Shown piece by piece: positions 18,383 through 27,598 of a DNA stretch of 64,000 nt. The stretch spans positions 434,001-498,000 of the forward strand of contig NZ_JASZYQ010000004.1 in assembly GCF_030316885.1 (NCBI RefSeq), in the 5' to 3' direction. The stretch comes from Variovorax jilinensis. GTDB lineage: Bacteria > Pseudomonadota > Gammaproteobacteria > Burkholderiales > Burkholderiaceae_C. The position numbers and the translations under genes are program-made. The notes beneath the pieces are model-generated. The model did no database searches. It was not told the DNA's origin and saw only the letters and a list, made by a program, of their open reading frames with translations. The first letter of the stretch is position 1. Each line of letters begins with the position of its first letter.

Positions 18383-20080
18383 TCACTCGGCAGGCGCAGC
18401 CCGGAAATCCTCCTTCGCCACCAGCACCGGCGTCGCCGGCTGCAGCACGAAGTTCGGCGACATGATCTGCACGCCGTATTCGTTGAAGACATCCTGGATG
18501 TGGCCGTGCAGCGCGCTCAGCACATCGAACTTGGGCGCGCCGCTGCGCATGAAGACGTTGAGCTCGTACTCGACATAGAAATCCTGCAGCCGCAACTGGC
18601 GTACCGTCGGCAGCGGATCGGCCAGCAGATCGGGCGTGCGGCGCGCGGCCATCACGAGCATCGCGTGCACCTGGCGCCAGGGCGTGTCGTAGCCGATCGT
18701 GATCGAGGTCGACAGCGAGATGCCGCCGCCCGCGGCCTTGGTGGTGCCGCTGTGGTTCTGGATGCGGGTTGCGATCACCAGCGAATTCGGCAGTGTCACC
18801 TCCTGGTCGAGCCGATTGCGCAACTTGATCGAGAGCGTGCCGAGTTCCAGCACGTAGCCCTCGACGTCGCCGACCTGCACGAAGTCCCCGGGCCGCAGCG
18901 CGCGAGAGTAGATCAGCACGAAGCCCGACATGATCTGCGACACCAGCCCCGACGAACCCAGGGTCACGAGCACGCCGAAGAACACGCTGAGGCCCTTGAA
19001 GGCGTCCGAGTCGGAGCCAGGGATGAAGGGGTAGGCGACCACCGCGGCGAACAGCCACACCAGCACCATCGTGAGCCGGCGCGTGGCGCCGATGGTGTCG
19101 GATTGCAGGGCCGCGAGCTTCACGCCGCTGGCATGGGCGGCGTCGAACATCGCGTGCAGCCCGCGCACCGAGAGATGCGCGAAGAAGAAGATCGCGGCCA
19201 CCATCGCGAGGTCGGGCAGCGCATGAATGGCACCGACCGCCAGCGTCGAGGCGACCGCCACCAGCGAGCTGTCCAGCGTCTGTCCCCAGGGCTGTGTGTA
19301 GGGAAAGCGGGTCAGTGCATAGGCCAGCCAGACGTAGAAGGCGAAGGCCATCAGCGCGAACTTGCACCAGCGGATCGCGATGCCCAGCAGCGAGACCGCG
19401 ATGCGGCGCCAATCGAAGTGCGGCCGCTGGAAGGCGCGGGCGCGAATCGGCGCCGTGCGCGCCTCCACCACCAGCGCCAGCCGCTGCAGCGCCAGCAGCA
19501 CCAGGAGCAGCAAGAGGCTCGCGAGTGCGACCCAGCCGAAGCCCTCGGCGAGGCGGCGCCCACCGCCCTGATCGGCACGCGCCGCCAGCGCCGCCTGCAG
19601 CCGGGCGCCGGTCTGGGCCGCGACCTGACCCAGGCCCGGGTCGCCAGGCTCGAGGTCGTCGTCGAAGATCGCGAACAGCGTCTCCCCGCGGATCATGATC
19701 GCGTAGCCCTGGTTGCCGTCGTGCGTGATGGGCGCCGCCTCGACGGGCGTCGTCAGCGCGGCCGCCGGGAGAGCGGCGATGCGCTCCGACGCGCGGGTGG
19801 CGCGCTGCTGCGGCGTGAGCCCGAACATCGGCGTGCGGAAGACGAACACCGGCCGGTTCCAGACCCGCAGGCTTGCCTCGGCAGAAGCCGCCGCGCTCGC
19901 GATCGCGGCCGCCGGTGCATCGGCCGCGCTCGCTGCGCCCGCCGCGGCCCACGTCACGAGGATCAGCGCCGCCCACAGCACACCGCGACGCAGCAGCGCG
20001 GCCAGCCACGGCGCGACCCCATGGGCAAGTGGTGCGTGCGCTTCGCTCGGAGCTGCCGCAATACGTCGGTGCAAATTCAT
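18383..20080 (-). CDS. MscS-family mechanosensitive ion channel with N-terminal periplasmic domain
   Basis: The product is about 565 residues. A cleavable or anchor segment (VLWAALILVTWAAAGAASA) precedes a periplasmic region of about 120 residues and several membrane segments. The MscS core is at about residues 330-470: LVTLGSSGLVSQIMSGFVLI (pore helix) and LRPGDFVQVGDVEGYVLELG (beta domain). It would open under membrane tension to release solutes. A GTG at 20101 gives seven more residues; the ATG at 20080 is preferred, but neither has a strong ribosome-binding site. Confidence 0.88.
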   Translation of the reverse strand: MNLHRRIAAAPSEAHAPLAHGVAPWLAALLRRGVLWAALILVTWAAAGAASAADAPAAAIASAAASAEASLRVWNRPVFVFRTPMFGLTPQQRATRASERIAALPAAALTTPVEAAPITHDGNQGYAIMIRGETLFAIFDDDLEPGDPGLGQVAAQTGARLQAALAARADQGGGRRLAEGFGWVALASLLLLLVLLALQRLALVVEARTAPIRARAFQRPHFDWRRIAVSLLGIAIRWCKFALMAFAFYVWLAYALTRFPYTQPWGQTLDSSLVAVASTLAVGAIHALPDLAMVAAIFFFAHLSVRGLHAMFDAAHASGVKLAALQSDTIGATRRLTMVLVWLFAAVVAYPFIPGSDSDAFKGLSVFFGVLVTLGSSGLVSQIMSGFVLIYSRALRPGDFVQVGDVEGYVLELGTLSIKLRNRLDQEVTLPNSLVIATRIQNHSGTTKAAGGGISLSTSITIGYDTPWRQVHAMLVMAARRTPDLLADPLPTVRQLRLQDFYVEYELNVFMRSGAPKFDVLSALHGHIQDVFNEYGVQIMSPNFVLQPATPVLVAKEDFRAAPAE

Positions 20081-20143
20081 ATGTAAAGGAAAGTACACCA
20101 CGAATCGCCGAAGCCTGACAAGAAAGCGGCGCGGCCGGAACGC

Positions 20144-20473
20144 CTAGCTGCGGGTGGGCACCGCTTGCGCAATGGGCGCGGCTTCGGCCGCCGGTGCCGG
20201 TTCCTCGCCGATGCGGTCGTCGGCCTGCGGCGGCGTCGTGAGCTGCTCGAGCACGCGAACCCGGCGCACCACCAGTTCGTCGATCTCCAGCCGTCGTACC
20301 TGCACGCGGCCGATCACGAGGCGGCCGATGGCCAGTGCGCCGATGGCCAGGGCACCGACGGCGGCGGCCCCCACCGCGATGGAACCGAGGGCGGCGACGC
20401 CAGCCGCGTGGGCGCCGGTCGCGCCGGCCGGCGTCTTTCGAAGGCCTGCGAACTTCGTATGCATCAGCTTCAT
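20144..20473 (-). CDS. Small protein with hydrophobic five-residue repeats
   Basis: The product is 109 residues. Residues 26-75 are about ten five-residue units, mostly of the form A-(I/V/L)-A-(I/V)-G, for example ALAIG repeated directly, grading into charged units (RLEID, ELVVR). The regular spacing suggests a short beta-helical or quadrilateral coil like pentapeptide-repeat proteins, though the consensus differs. The tail is Pro/Ala-rich. AAGGAG lies 6 bases before the ATG at 20473. It is 63 bp upstream of the MscS gene, on the same strand, and divergent from the acetoacetyl-CoA ligase. I do not know its function. Confidence 0.75.
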   Translation of the reverse strand: MKLMHTKFAGLRKTPAGATGAHAAGVAALGSIAVGAAAVGALAIGALAIGRLVIGRVQVRRLEIDELVVRRVRVLEQLTTPPQADDRIGEEPAPAAEAAPIAQAVPTRS

Positions 20474-20589
20474 TGCAACTCCTTTGAAAGATGCCGTGGC
20501 CGGGGAGGCAAGCGGCCCATTGTGTGCGCTCCGTGCTCCCTGTGCTTTCCCGCATTGAGCCGCTCCGGGCCAGCGCTTAGGCTTCGAGG

Positions 20590-22614
20590 GTGACATCCCC
20601 GAACACTCCCACCCCCTTCACCCCCCGGATCCGCCTCTATCAGGACTGGCTGCGCGACACCCGCGGCCTGTCCTTCGATTCCTTCGATGCGCTGTGGCGC
20701 TGGTCGACCACCGACCTGCCGGCCTTCTGGCAGAGCATGTGGGACTACGCCGGCATCCAGTCGCCCACGCCCCACAGTGCCGTGCTGGCGGACGAGCGCA
20801 TGCCCGGCACGCGCTGGTTTCCGGGCGCCCGGGTCAACTACGCGCGCGAGGTGCTGAGGCACGTCGATGCCGCGGCGGCCGCCGGCATGCCCGCGATCGT
20901 GAGCGACGACGAACTCGGCCGGCAGCGCGAGCTGTCCTGGCCCGAGCTGCGGCGCCAGGTGAATGCCTTCGCGCTGAGCCTGCGCGCACTCGGCGTGGGG
21001 CGCGGCGACCGGGTCGCGGCCTACCTGCCGAACCTGCCCGAGGCGATCGTCGCCTTCCTGGGCTGCTCGGCGGTCGGTGCGATCTGGAGCGTCTGCGCGC
21101 CCGACATGGGCACGGCCGCGGTGGTCGACCGTTTCCGCCAGATCGAGCCGCGGTTGCTGATCGCGGTCGACGGCGTGCACTACGGCGGCAAGGCGCTCGA
21201 CCGCAGCGCCGTCGTGCGGGAGCTGTGCGACGCGCTGCCGAGCGTCGAGCGGCTGGTGCTGATCGCCACGCCCTTTGCGGCCCGGCGCCTCGACGCCGAT
21301 CTCGAATGGCGTGACGCCGTCGCGCGCGACGATGCCGAGGTCGCGGCCTTCGAGCCCGAGTGGCTGCCCTTCGACCATCCGATGTGGATCCTCTATTCCA
21401 GCGGCACCACGGGCCTGCCGAAGCCGATCGTGCACGGGCAGGGCGGCGTGCTGATCAACATGCAGGCGGGCGGCCTGCACCACGACCTGGGCCCGAGCTA
21501 CGAGGCCAACAACTTCGGCGAGCGCTACCACTGGTACAGCTCCACGGGCTGGGTGATGTGGAACATGCAGCTCTCGGGGCTGATCTTCGGCTGCACCATC
21601 TGCCTCTACGACGGCCATCCGGCCGGCAGCCGCGAGCAGCCCGACTGGGGCGTGCTGTGGCGCTTCGTCGCCCGCCAGCGGGTCACGGTGTTCGGCGCCG
21701 GCGCGGCCTATTTCGTCAACTGCATGAAGGCCGGCCTCGAGCTCGGCGACTGCGGCGACCTGAGTCGCCTGCGCATCCTCGGCAGCACCGGCTCGCCGCT
21801 GCCCGCCGAGGTCCAGCGCTGGGGTTCGGCGCAGCTGCAGGCGGCCGGCGTGCCGTCGGTGTGGTGGTACAACACCTCGGGCGGCACCGACTTCTGCGGC
21901 GGCTTCGTCGGCGGCAACCGCGAGCTGCCCGAGGTGCCGGGCCAGATGCAATGCCGCTACCTCGGTGCCGCGGTCGAGGCCTGGAACGAGGCCGGGCAAC
22001 CCGTCATCGACGAGGTCGGCGAACTGGTCTGCACGCGGCCGATTCCCTCGATGCCGCTGTACTTCTGGAACGACCCGGGCCACGCACGGCTGATCTCGAG
22101 CTACTTCGACACCTACCCTGGCGTCTGGCGGCACGGCGACTGGATCCGCATCGGCGCCGACGGCGGCTGCGTCATCTACGGCCGCAGCGACGCCACCATC
22201 AACCGCCAGGGCCTGCGCATGGGCACCAGCGAGATCTACAACGCGGTCGAGGCATTGCCCGAGGTGCTCGACTCCATGGTGGTCGACCTCGAGTACCTGG
22301 GCCGCGACAGCTACATGCCGCTGTTCGTGGTGCTGCGCGAAGGGCAGCCGCTCGACGACGCACTGCGCGGGCGCATCCACCAGGCGATCCGCAGCTCGCT
22401 GTCGCCGCGCTTCCTGCCCGACGACATCTTCGTGGTGGCCGAAGTGCCGCGCACGCTGTCGGGCAAGAAGCAGGAACTGCCGATCAAGAAGCTGCTGCTC
22501 GGGCAGCCGATCGAGAAGGTGGTCAATCGCGAGGCGATGGCCAACCCGGGCAGCCTCGACTGGTACGTGGCCTTCGCCGAGCGCCACGCACGCACGCATC
22601 CGGTGGCTTCATGA
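20590..22614 (+). CDS. aacS: Acetoacetate-CoA ligase
   Basis: The product is 674 residues, right for acetoacetyl-CoA synthetase. The N-terminus (RIRLYQDWLRDTRGLSFDSF) and WFPGARVNYAREVL are typical of the family. The AMP-binding loop is LYSSGTTGLPK at about residue 268, and the catalytic lysine is near LSGKKQELPIKKLL. It activates acetoacetate for use in lipid or PHB metabolism. The start is a GTG with GAGG just upstream. It overlaps the next gene by 4 bases. Confidence 0.94.
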   Translation: MTSPNTPTPFTPRIRLYQDWLRDTRGLSFDSFDALWRWSTTDLPAFWQSMWDYAGIQSPTPHSAVLADERMPGTRWFPGARVNYAREVLRHVDAAAAAGMPAIVSDDELGRQRELSWPELRRQVNAFALSLRALGVGRGDRVAAYLPNLPEAIVAFLGCSAVGAIWSVCAPDMGTAAVVDRFRQIEPRLLIAVDGVHYGGKALDRSAVVRELCDALPSVERLVLIATPFAARRLDADLEWRDAVARDDAEVAAFEPEWLPFDHPMWILYSSGTTGLPKPIVHGQGGVLINMQAGGLHHDLGPSYEANNFGERYHWYSSTGWVMWNMQLSGLIFGCTICLYDGHPAGSREQPDWGVLWRFVARQRVTVFGAGAAYFVNCMKAGLELGDCGDLSRLRILGSTGSPLPAEVQRWGSAQLQAAGVPSVWWYNTSGGTDFCGGFVGGNRELPEVPGQMQCRYLGAAVEAWNEAGQPVIDEVGELVCTRPIPSMPLYFWNDPGHARLISSYFDTYPGVWRHGDWIRIGADGGCVIYGRSDATINRQGLRMGTSEIYNAVEALPEVLDSMVVDLEYLGRDSYMPLFVVLREGQPLDDALRGRIHQAIRSSLSPRFLPDDIFVVAEVPRTLSGKKQELPIKKLLLGQPIEKVVNREAMANPGSLDWYVAFAERHARTHPVAS

Positions 22615-23048
22615 CGAACAGGCGCTTCATCCTGATCGGCATTGCCGCCGGCCTCGGCGCCGTGCTGCTGGCCGCCTGCGCCGCGACCGCACCCGCATCG
22701 CCGCCGGCGGTCGAGCCGCTGCGCGTGACAGGCAGCGTGGCCTACCGCGAGCGCATGGCGCTCGACCCCTCGGCCGAGATCGTGGTGCAGCTGCTCGACG
22801 TCTCCCGTGCCGATGCGCCTTCGGTGGTGCTGGCCGAGCAGCGCTTCAAGGCCGGCGGCAGGCAGGTGCCGTTCACCTTCGAGCTCGCCGTGGACCCCGC
22901 ACGCATCGATCCGCGCATGCGCTACACGGTCTCGGCGCGCATCCTGCAGGACGGACAGCTGCTGTTCATCACCGACACCTCGCACCCGGTGCTCAGCATG
23001 CGCCAGGGCAACACGGCCAGCCTGATGCTCGTGAAGGTCGCGCGCTAG
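22611..23048 (+). CDS. YbaY-like lipoprotein
   Basis: The product is 145 residues. It has a lipoprotein signal (GIAAGLGAVLLAAC) with the lipidated Cys at about residue 23. The mature domain (VTGSVAYRERMALDPSAEIV, LLDVSRADAP, FTFELAVDPARIDPRMRYTV) matches the YbaY / YscW-type lipoprotein fold, found in envelope proteins of unclear role. The ATG overlaps the acetoacetyl-CoA ligase stop (ATGA). The functional link to the ligase is not obvious. Confidence 0.85.
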   Translation: MTNRRFILIGIAAGLGAVLLAACAATAPASPPAVEPLRVTGSVAYRERMALDPSAEIVVQLLDVSRADAPSVVLAEQRFKAGGRQVPFTFELAVDPARIDPRMRYTVSARILQDGQLLFITDTSHPVLSMRQGNTASLMLVKVAR

Positions 23049-23058
23049 GCGGCTGCGC

Positions 23059-23457
23059 TCAGAGCCACTTGCCGGTGGTGGCAGGCATCTGGATCACGTC
23101 GGCGCCGCCGGTGTCGACCAGCGCGCCGATGAAGGTGCCCAGCAGCGAGATGAAGATGCTCGCAAACAGTGCGGTCCAGAAGCCCGAGACCTTGAAGCCG
23201 CGCACCAGCGCCGACACCAGCAGGATCATCAGCGCATTGATGACCAGCAGAAACAGCCCGAAGGTCAGCAGGGTAAGCGGCAGCGTGAGCAGGATCAGAA
23301 GCGGCCGCACCACCGCATTGGCCAGTCCCAGCAGCAGGGCCGAGACGACCAGCGCGCCGGTGGTCTCGAACTTCAGGCCGCGAAAGAGGTAGCTCGCGAC
23401 CCAGAGCGAAAGGGCGGTGATCGCCCACTGGACGAGGAAGGGAACCAGGGAATTCAT
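23059..23457 (-). CDS. Phage-holin-like (mycobacterial 4 TMS, COG1950) membrane protein
   Basis: The product is 132 residues with four membrane segments, for example ALVVSALLLGLANAVVRPLL and LLTFGLFLLVINALMILLVS. The pattern N-A-(V)-V-R-P-(L) after the second helix is typical of the family. Such proteins are ordinary chromosomal genes and not evidence of a prophage. It converges on the YbaY-like gene with a 10-bp gap. Confidence 0.85.
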   Translation of the reverse strand: MNSLVPFLVQWAITALSLWVASYLFRGLKFETTGALVVSALLLGLANAVVRPLLILLTLPLTLLTFGLFLLVINALMILLVSALVRGFKVSGFWTALFASIFISLLGTFIGALVDTGGADVIQMPATTGKWL

Positions 23458-23554
23458 GGCGAGGGCGGTGGACCGTTCTTGAAGCGGCCGATCATAAGCG
23501 CGCGAAAGCCGCTGCCGCTTCTGCCTCGGAGGACGGGGTGGCCCGGGCAAACAT

Positions 23555-23580
23555 GTACGTGAACGTTCAGGTTCAAGTAC
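23555..23580. promoter_or_regulatory. Probable MerR-type operator overlapping the merR promoter
   Basis: GTACGTGAAC (23555-23564) and GTTCAAGTAC (23571-23580) form a 9-of-10 inverted repeat with a six-base spacer. A TACAAT -10 element (23578-23583) overlaps the right arm, and the ATG follows six bases later. Confidence 0.6.
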
Positions 23581-23589
23581 AATCGATTC

Positions 23590-24087
23590 ATGGCCACCGA
23601 CCCTGAAGCCCTCACCGTCCGCGCCGCCGCCGCGCGGCTGGGCGTCACGCCGCGCACCCTCAAGTACTACGAGGAGCTCGGCATCGTGGTGCCCGTGCGC
23701 AGCCAGAGCCGCTACCGCCTCTACGAAGCCTCCGACCTCGAGAAATTCGAGCGCGTGCTGCGCCTGCGTTCGCTCGGCTTCTCGCTGACCGCCATCACGG
23801 CGATGCTGCAGCAGCCCTTCGAGGCCCCCGCAGACGGCGGCCGGCCACGGCTGTCCGACGCTTCGCTCAAGGTGCTGCGGCGGGATCTCGCCACCCAGCT
23901 CGACGGGCTCGACGCGCGCATCGCCCAGGTGCGGCGCGAACTCAAGGAGGCGGCCGCGCTGCAGGCGCAGCTGCGGCGCGACATCGACTACGTCGACCGC
24001 CGGCTGGCCGGTGAATCGGTCGAGTCCGTGATCGAGGAGCGCCGCCGCGCCCAGGCAGCCGACCGCGCGCGCAAGGGCGCCAGATGA
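23590..24087 (+). CDS. MerR-family transcriptional regulator
   Basis: The product is 165 residues. The N-terminal winged helix-turn-helix starts LTVRAAAARLGVTPRTLKYY and continues through LGIVVPVRSQSRYRLYEASD; a coiled-coil helix (DLATQLDGLDARIAQVRREL) follows for dimerisation. No cysteine-rich metal site is visible. It overlaps the MFS gene by 4 bases and probably controls it. No Shine-Dalgarno precedes the ATG, and the -10 element ends only six bases upstream, so the message may be leaderless. Confidence 0.9.
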   Translation: MATDPEALTVRAAAARLGVTPRTLKYYEELGIVVPVRSQSRYRLYEASDLEKFERVLRLRSLGFSLTAITAMLQQPFEAPADGGRPRLSDASLKVLRRDLATQLDGLDARIAQVRRELKEAAALQAQLRRDIDYVDRRLAGESVESVIEERRRAQAADRARKGAR

Positions 24088-25646
24088 CACGCAGCGTCCA
24101 GGCCGCGGCCCCGCAGGCGGAGCGTGGCGGATTCGATGCCGCGCTGCTGCTGCCCTGGGTGATCGCGCTCGTCACCTGCATCGACTATGTCGACAACGCG
24201 CTCTTCGCGTTCTTCGCGAGCTACATCGCGGGCGGCGTCAACGCCTCCGCCGACGAACTGGTCTGGGCCGCGAGTGCCTACGCCCTTGGCGCCGTGCTCG
24301 GCATTCTTCAGCAGCATGCGTGGGTCGAGCGCCTGGGCTATCGGCGCTATCTCGCGATCTGCATGTTCGCCTTCGCGCTCGGCGGCGTCGGCGCGGCGCT
24401 CGCCGGCGATTCGCTGCAACTGATGGCGGCGCGCGCCTTCCAGGGCTACTTCGTGGGCCCGATGCTCGGCGCCTGCCGGATCCTCATCCAGATCGGCATT
24501 CCGGCCGCGCGACGGCCCCGGGCGCTGCGTGCCTTCATGGTGATGATCGTCTTCGGCGGCGGGCTGGCGCCGATCGTCGGCGCCTTCCTCGTGACGCACT
24601 TCGAGTGGCGGGCCCTGTTTCTCTGCACCGTGCCGGTGGCCGTGCTGACCGGCCTGGCAGTGCTTCGGACGGTGCCCGACATCGGCGACGTCGCGCTGCA
24701 CGAGCGCACCGAGCCGCACTACCTGGCCTACATGGTCTTCGCGCTGGCGCAGGCGGCGCTGCAGGTGGTGCTCACGCGCACCCACTTCGAACTCTTCTCG
24801 GGCTCGCCGACCCTGATCGGGCTGGCGCTCGCCGCCACCGCGGGGCTGCTCTGGTTCGGCATCCAGCAGGCGCGGCATCCGGCGCCGCTGGTGCGACTCG
24901 ACGCACTGCGGCAGTCCACCTTCCAGGTCGGCCTGGCCCTGTACGTCGTCTACTACTACCTCTCGACCTGCTTCAGCTACCTGCTGCCCCGCCTGATGGA
25001 GGGCGGTCTCGGTTTCTCGGTCGGCGACACGGGCTACTTCACCGGGCTGGCCTCGCTGGCCTCGGGTCTGCTGATGTTCGCGTACCTGCGCTACGCGGGC
25101 CGCGTGACGCACAAGCGATGGCTGATCGTCCCGGGCTTCGGCATCGCGGCCGCCGCGGCCTTGTGGTTCGCCCACATGACGCCGCAGGCCGGCCGGGCGC
25201 AGCTTGCGGGGCCGCTGCTGCTGCGCGGCGTGATGATGCTGTTCGTGGTGCTCCCGGTTGCCAACCTGACCTTCCGCTCGCTGCAGGCCGAGCAATTCGC
25301 CCACGGCTACCGGCTCAAGAACCTGGTGCGGCAGCTCGCGATCTCCTTCGCCACCGCGAGCGCGATCGCGCTGCAGCAGCATCGCACGGCGCTGCACGAG
25401 ACACGGCTGGCCGAGTCGGCCAGCGCCGGCAACGCCGCCTTCATGCAGTCGCTCGACATGCTGACGCGCGGCTTCCAGGGCGCGGGCCATGCGTTCGGCG
25501 AGGCGCATGCGATGGCGCTGGCATCGCTCGCGCGCGTGCTCGAGCAGCAGGCCACCTTCATGGCTTCGCTCGACGGCTTCCAGCTGCTGGGCGTGGTGGC
25601 GCTGGTGGCGGGCGCCTTCGCTGCCTGGCAGCGCGTGATCGACTAG
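24084..25646 (+). CDS. MFS transporter, EmrB/QacA-type (DHA2-like)
   Basis: The product is 520 residues with about 14 hydrophobic segments, the size and count of DHA2 drug-efflux transporters. It begins CIDYVDNALFAFFASYIAGG rather than the usual D-x-T-I-V-N pattern; motif C is partly seen as FGGGLAPIVGAFLVTHFEWR. It overlaps the merR stop (ATGA), so the pair forms one unit in which the MerR protein senses a substrate of the pump. The substrate is unknown. Confidence 0.88.
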   Translation: MTRSVQAAAPQAERGGFDAALLLPWVIALVTCIDYVDNALFAFFASYIAGGVNASADELVWAASAYALGAVLGILQQHAWVERLGYRRYLAICMFAFALGGVGAALAGDSLQLMAARAFQGYFVGPMLGACRILIQIGIPAARRPRALRAFMVMIVFGGGLAPIVGAFLVTHFEWRALFLCTVPVAVLTGLAVLRTVPDIGDVALHERTEPHYLAYMVFALAQAALQVVLTRTHFELFSGSPTLIGLALAATAGLLWFGIQQARHPAPLVRLDALRQSTFQVGLALYVVYYYLSTCFSYLLPRLMEGGLGFSVGDTGYFTGLASLASGLLMFAYLRYAGRVTHKRWLIVPGFGIAAAAALWFAHMTPQAGRAQLAGPLLLRGVMMLFVVLPVANLTFRSLQAEQFAHGYRLKNLVRQLAISFATASAIALQQHRTALHETRLAESASAGNAAFMQSLDMLTRGFQGAGHAFGEAHAMALASLARVLEQQATFMASLDGFQLLGVVALVAGAFAAWQRVID

Positions 25647-25652
25647 CGCGGA

Positions 25653-25934
25653 TCAGGCGTCCCGCAGATCGGCGAAGCCGGTCGTGCCGCTGTGGTTGCG
25701 CGACTGCCATTCGGCCAGCCACAGCTCCACCCGCGTCGCCACGCGTTCCAGCGCGACGCGGCGGTCGCTGTCGAGGTTCGACAGCATCATGCGGCAGCGC
25801 AGCGTGCCGTTCTCGTGCAGTTCGGCCACGCCGCCGTGGCAGCGGTCTTCGCCGCGCTTCAACGTCAGGCTGAAGCTCCAGCCCTCCGGCAGGTCCAGCG
25901 CGAGTTCGAGGCTGCAGTCTTCGGGTTCGTCCAT
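25653..25934 (-). CDS. Hypothetical small protein
   Basis: The product is 93 residues from the ATG at 25934 (MDEPEDCSLELALDLPEGWS). A beta-rich central stretch (FSLTLKRGEDRCHGGVAELH) and a C-terminal helix (RVALERVATRVELWLAEWQS) are visible. It has no signal peptide or membrane segment. It converges on the MFS gene with a 6-bp gap. I do not recognise a family; an upstream start at 26000 is possible but less likely. Confidence 0.6.
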   Translation of the reverse strand: MDEPEDCSLELALDLPEGWSFSLTLKRGEDRCHGGVAELHENGTLRCRMMLSNLDSDRRVALERVATRVELWLAEWQSRNHSGTTGFADLRDA

Positions 25935-26012
25935 CTTGTTTCCGGGTCCGCGGATGCGGGGGCTGGAAAGCATACCCGCAGCAAGGCCCGTGGCAACCAA
26001 TACCCGATACGG

Positions 26013-27440
26013 CTATGGATGATGGTGCGGGTGGCGTGCCCCGTCGTAGAGCGACCGCGCCAGCGCGCGATGGCGCTCCAGCAGCGGTGCCAGCTCCAGG
26101 TCGGTGAAGCGTCCGTCGCGAATGCGCACGCGGCCGTTGATCAGGTTCAGCGAGGCATTGCCGGGCTGGCAGAACACCAGCGCGGCCACCGGGTCATGGC
26201 CGGCGCCCGCATGGCCGACGCCGCGCAGGTCGAAGGCCACGATGTCTGCCGACATGCCGGGCGCCAGCGCGCCGATGTCGTCGCGCCCGAGCACGCGCGC
26301 GCCGCCCAGGGTGGCAATCTCCAGCGCCTCGCGCGCCGTCATCGCGGCCGGTCCGAAGCCCACGCGCTGCAGCAGCATGGCCTGGCGCGCCTCGCCGAGC
26401 ATGTGGGCGCCGTCGTTGGAGGCGCTGCCATCGACGCCGAGGCCCACCGCCACGCCCGCGCGCCGCATGGCACCGATCGGCGCGATGCCGGACGCCAGCC
26501 GCATGTTCGAGCAGGGGCAGTGCGCCACGCCGGTTCCGGTGCGGCCGAACAGCGCGATGCCGGCCTCGTCGAGCTTCACGCAGTGGGCATGCCAGACGTC
26601 GCGGCCGACCCAGCCCAGGTCCTCCGCGTATTCGGCCGGCGTCATGCCGAACTTCTCGCGCGAGTAGGCGATGTCGTTGTCGTTCTCTGCCAGGTGGGTG
26701 TGTAGCGAGACGCCGCGCTCGCGCGCCAGCTCGGCCGACAGGCGCATCAGGTCGCGCGAGACCGAGAACGGCGAGCAGGGCGCCAGCACGATGCGGCGCA
26801 TCGCATGCCGCGACGGGTCGTGCCAGCGATCGATCAGGCGCTCGCTGTCGCGCAGAATCGCCGCCTCGGTTTCCACCACCTCGTCGGGCGGCAGGCCGCC
26901 GAGGCTCCGGCCCACGCTCATGCTGCCGCGGGCGGCATGGAAGCGCATGCCCATCGCGTCGGCTGCCTCGATCGAATCGTCGAGCCGGGCGCCATTGGGG
27001 AACAGGTAGAGGTGATCGCTGGTCGTGGTGCAGCCCGAGAGCATCAGCTCGGCCATCGCGGTCCGGGTCGAGACGCCGATCATCTCGGGCGTGAGGCGGG
27101 CCCACAGCAGGTACAGGCTGGTGAGCCAACTGAAGAGCTCGGCATCCTGCGCCTCGGGCACGGCGCGGGTCAGGCTCTGGTACATGTGGTGGTGGGTGTT
27201 GACCAGGCCGGGCATCACGACATGGCCCTGCATGTCGATCGCCTCGGCACGGCCCTGGGCCAGCGCGTCGGCGTAGATCGCGGGCAGCTCGGCAGTCGGC
27301 CCGACCCAGGCCACCGCGGGGCCCTCGGTCACCACCGCGCCGTCGCGGATCTCGCGCCGCGCGGCGTCCATGGTGACCAGCACGTCGGCGTGGCGCAGGA
27401 CCAGCGGGCGGGAAGGCGGGGCGGAGGTGTTCTTGGTCAT
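26013..27440 (-). CDS. 8-oxoguanine deaminase-like amidohydrolase
   Basis: The product is 475 residues. It belongs to the amidohydrolase superfamily (cyclic deaminases), with metal site HHH at residues 83-85 (VNTHHHMYQSL), HTHLAENDNDI, a later histidine (HAHCVKL) and the conserved Asp in GVDGSASNDGAHM. The overall match is to 8-oxoguanine deaminase (8-oxoguanine to urate), related to guanine deaminase and atrazine chlorohydrolases. The start is the ATG at 27440. It is divergent from a CynX/NimT-type MFS. Confidence 0.88.
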   Translation of the reverse strand: MTKNTSAPPSRPLVLRHADVLVTMDAARREIRDGAVVTEGPAVAWVGPTAELPAIYADALAQGRAEAIDMQGHVVMPGLVNTHHHMYQSLTRAVPEAQDAELFSWLTSLYLLWARLTPEMIGVSTRTAMAELMLSGCTTTSDHLYLFPNGARLDDSIEAADAMGMRFHAARGSMSVGRSLGGLPPDEVVETEAAILRDSERLIDRWHDPSRHAMRRIVLAPCSPFSVSRDLMRLSAELARERGVSLHTHLAENDNDIAYSREKFGMTPAEYAEDLGWVGRDVWHAHCVKLDEAGIALFGRTGTGVAHCPCSNMRLASGIAPIGAMRRAGVAVGLGVDGSASNDGAHMLGEARQAMLLQRVGFGPAAMTAREALEIATLGGARVLGRDDIGALAPGMSADIVAFDLRGVGHAGAGHDPVAALVFCQPGNASLNLINGRVRIRDGRFTDLELAPLLERHRALARSLYDGARHPHHHP

Positions 27441-27598
27441 GATGTCATTCGGTCTTCTGTGTGAAGTGCCGGTTGCCGGCGCTCGAACGAATTGTGGATG
27501 CGCCCGAACAGCGGCGCCAGGGCTTCTTCTCACTCGCCGGCGCGGTCTTGCGTTGCCCGCTAAAGTCACCGGGCTTCGCCATCCACAACAACAAGACA

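Noticed and set aside
23059..23457. Holin-like gene as a sign of a prophage
   Set aside because: The protein is of the common chromosomal 4-TMS family, with no phage structural, lysis or integrase genes near it.
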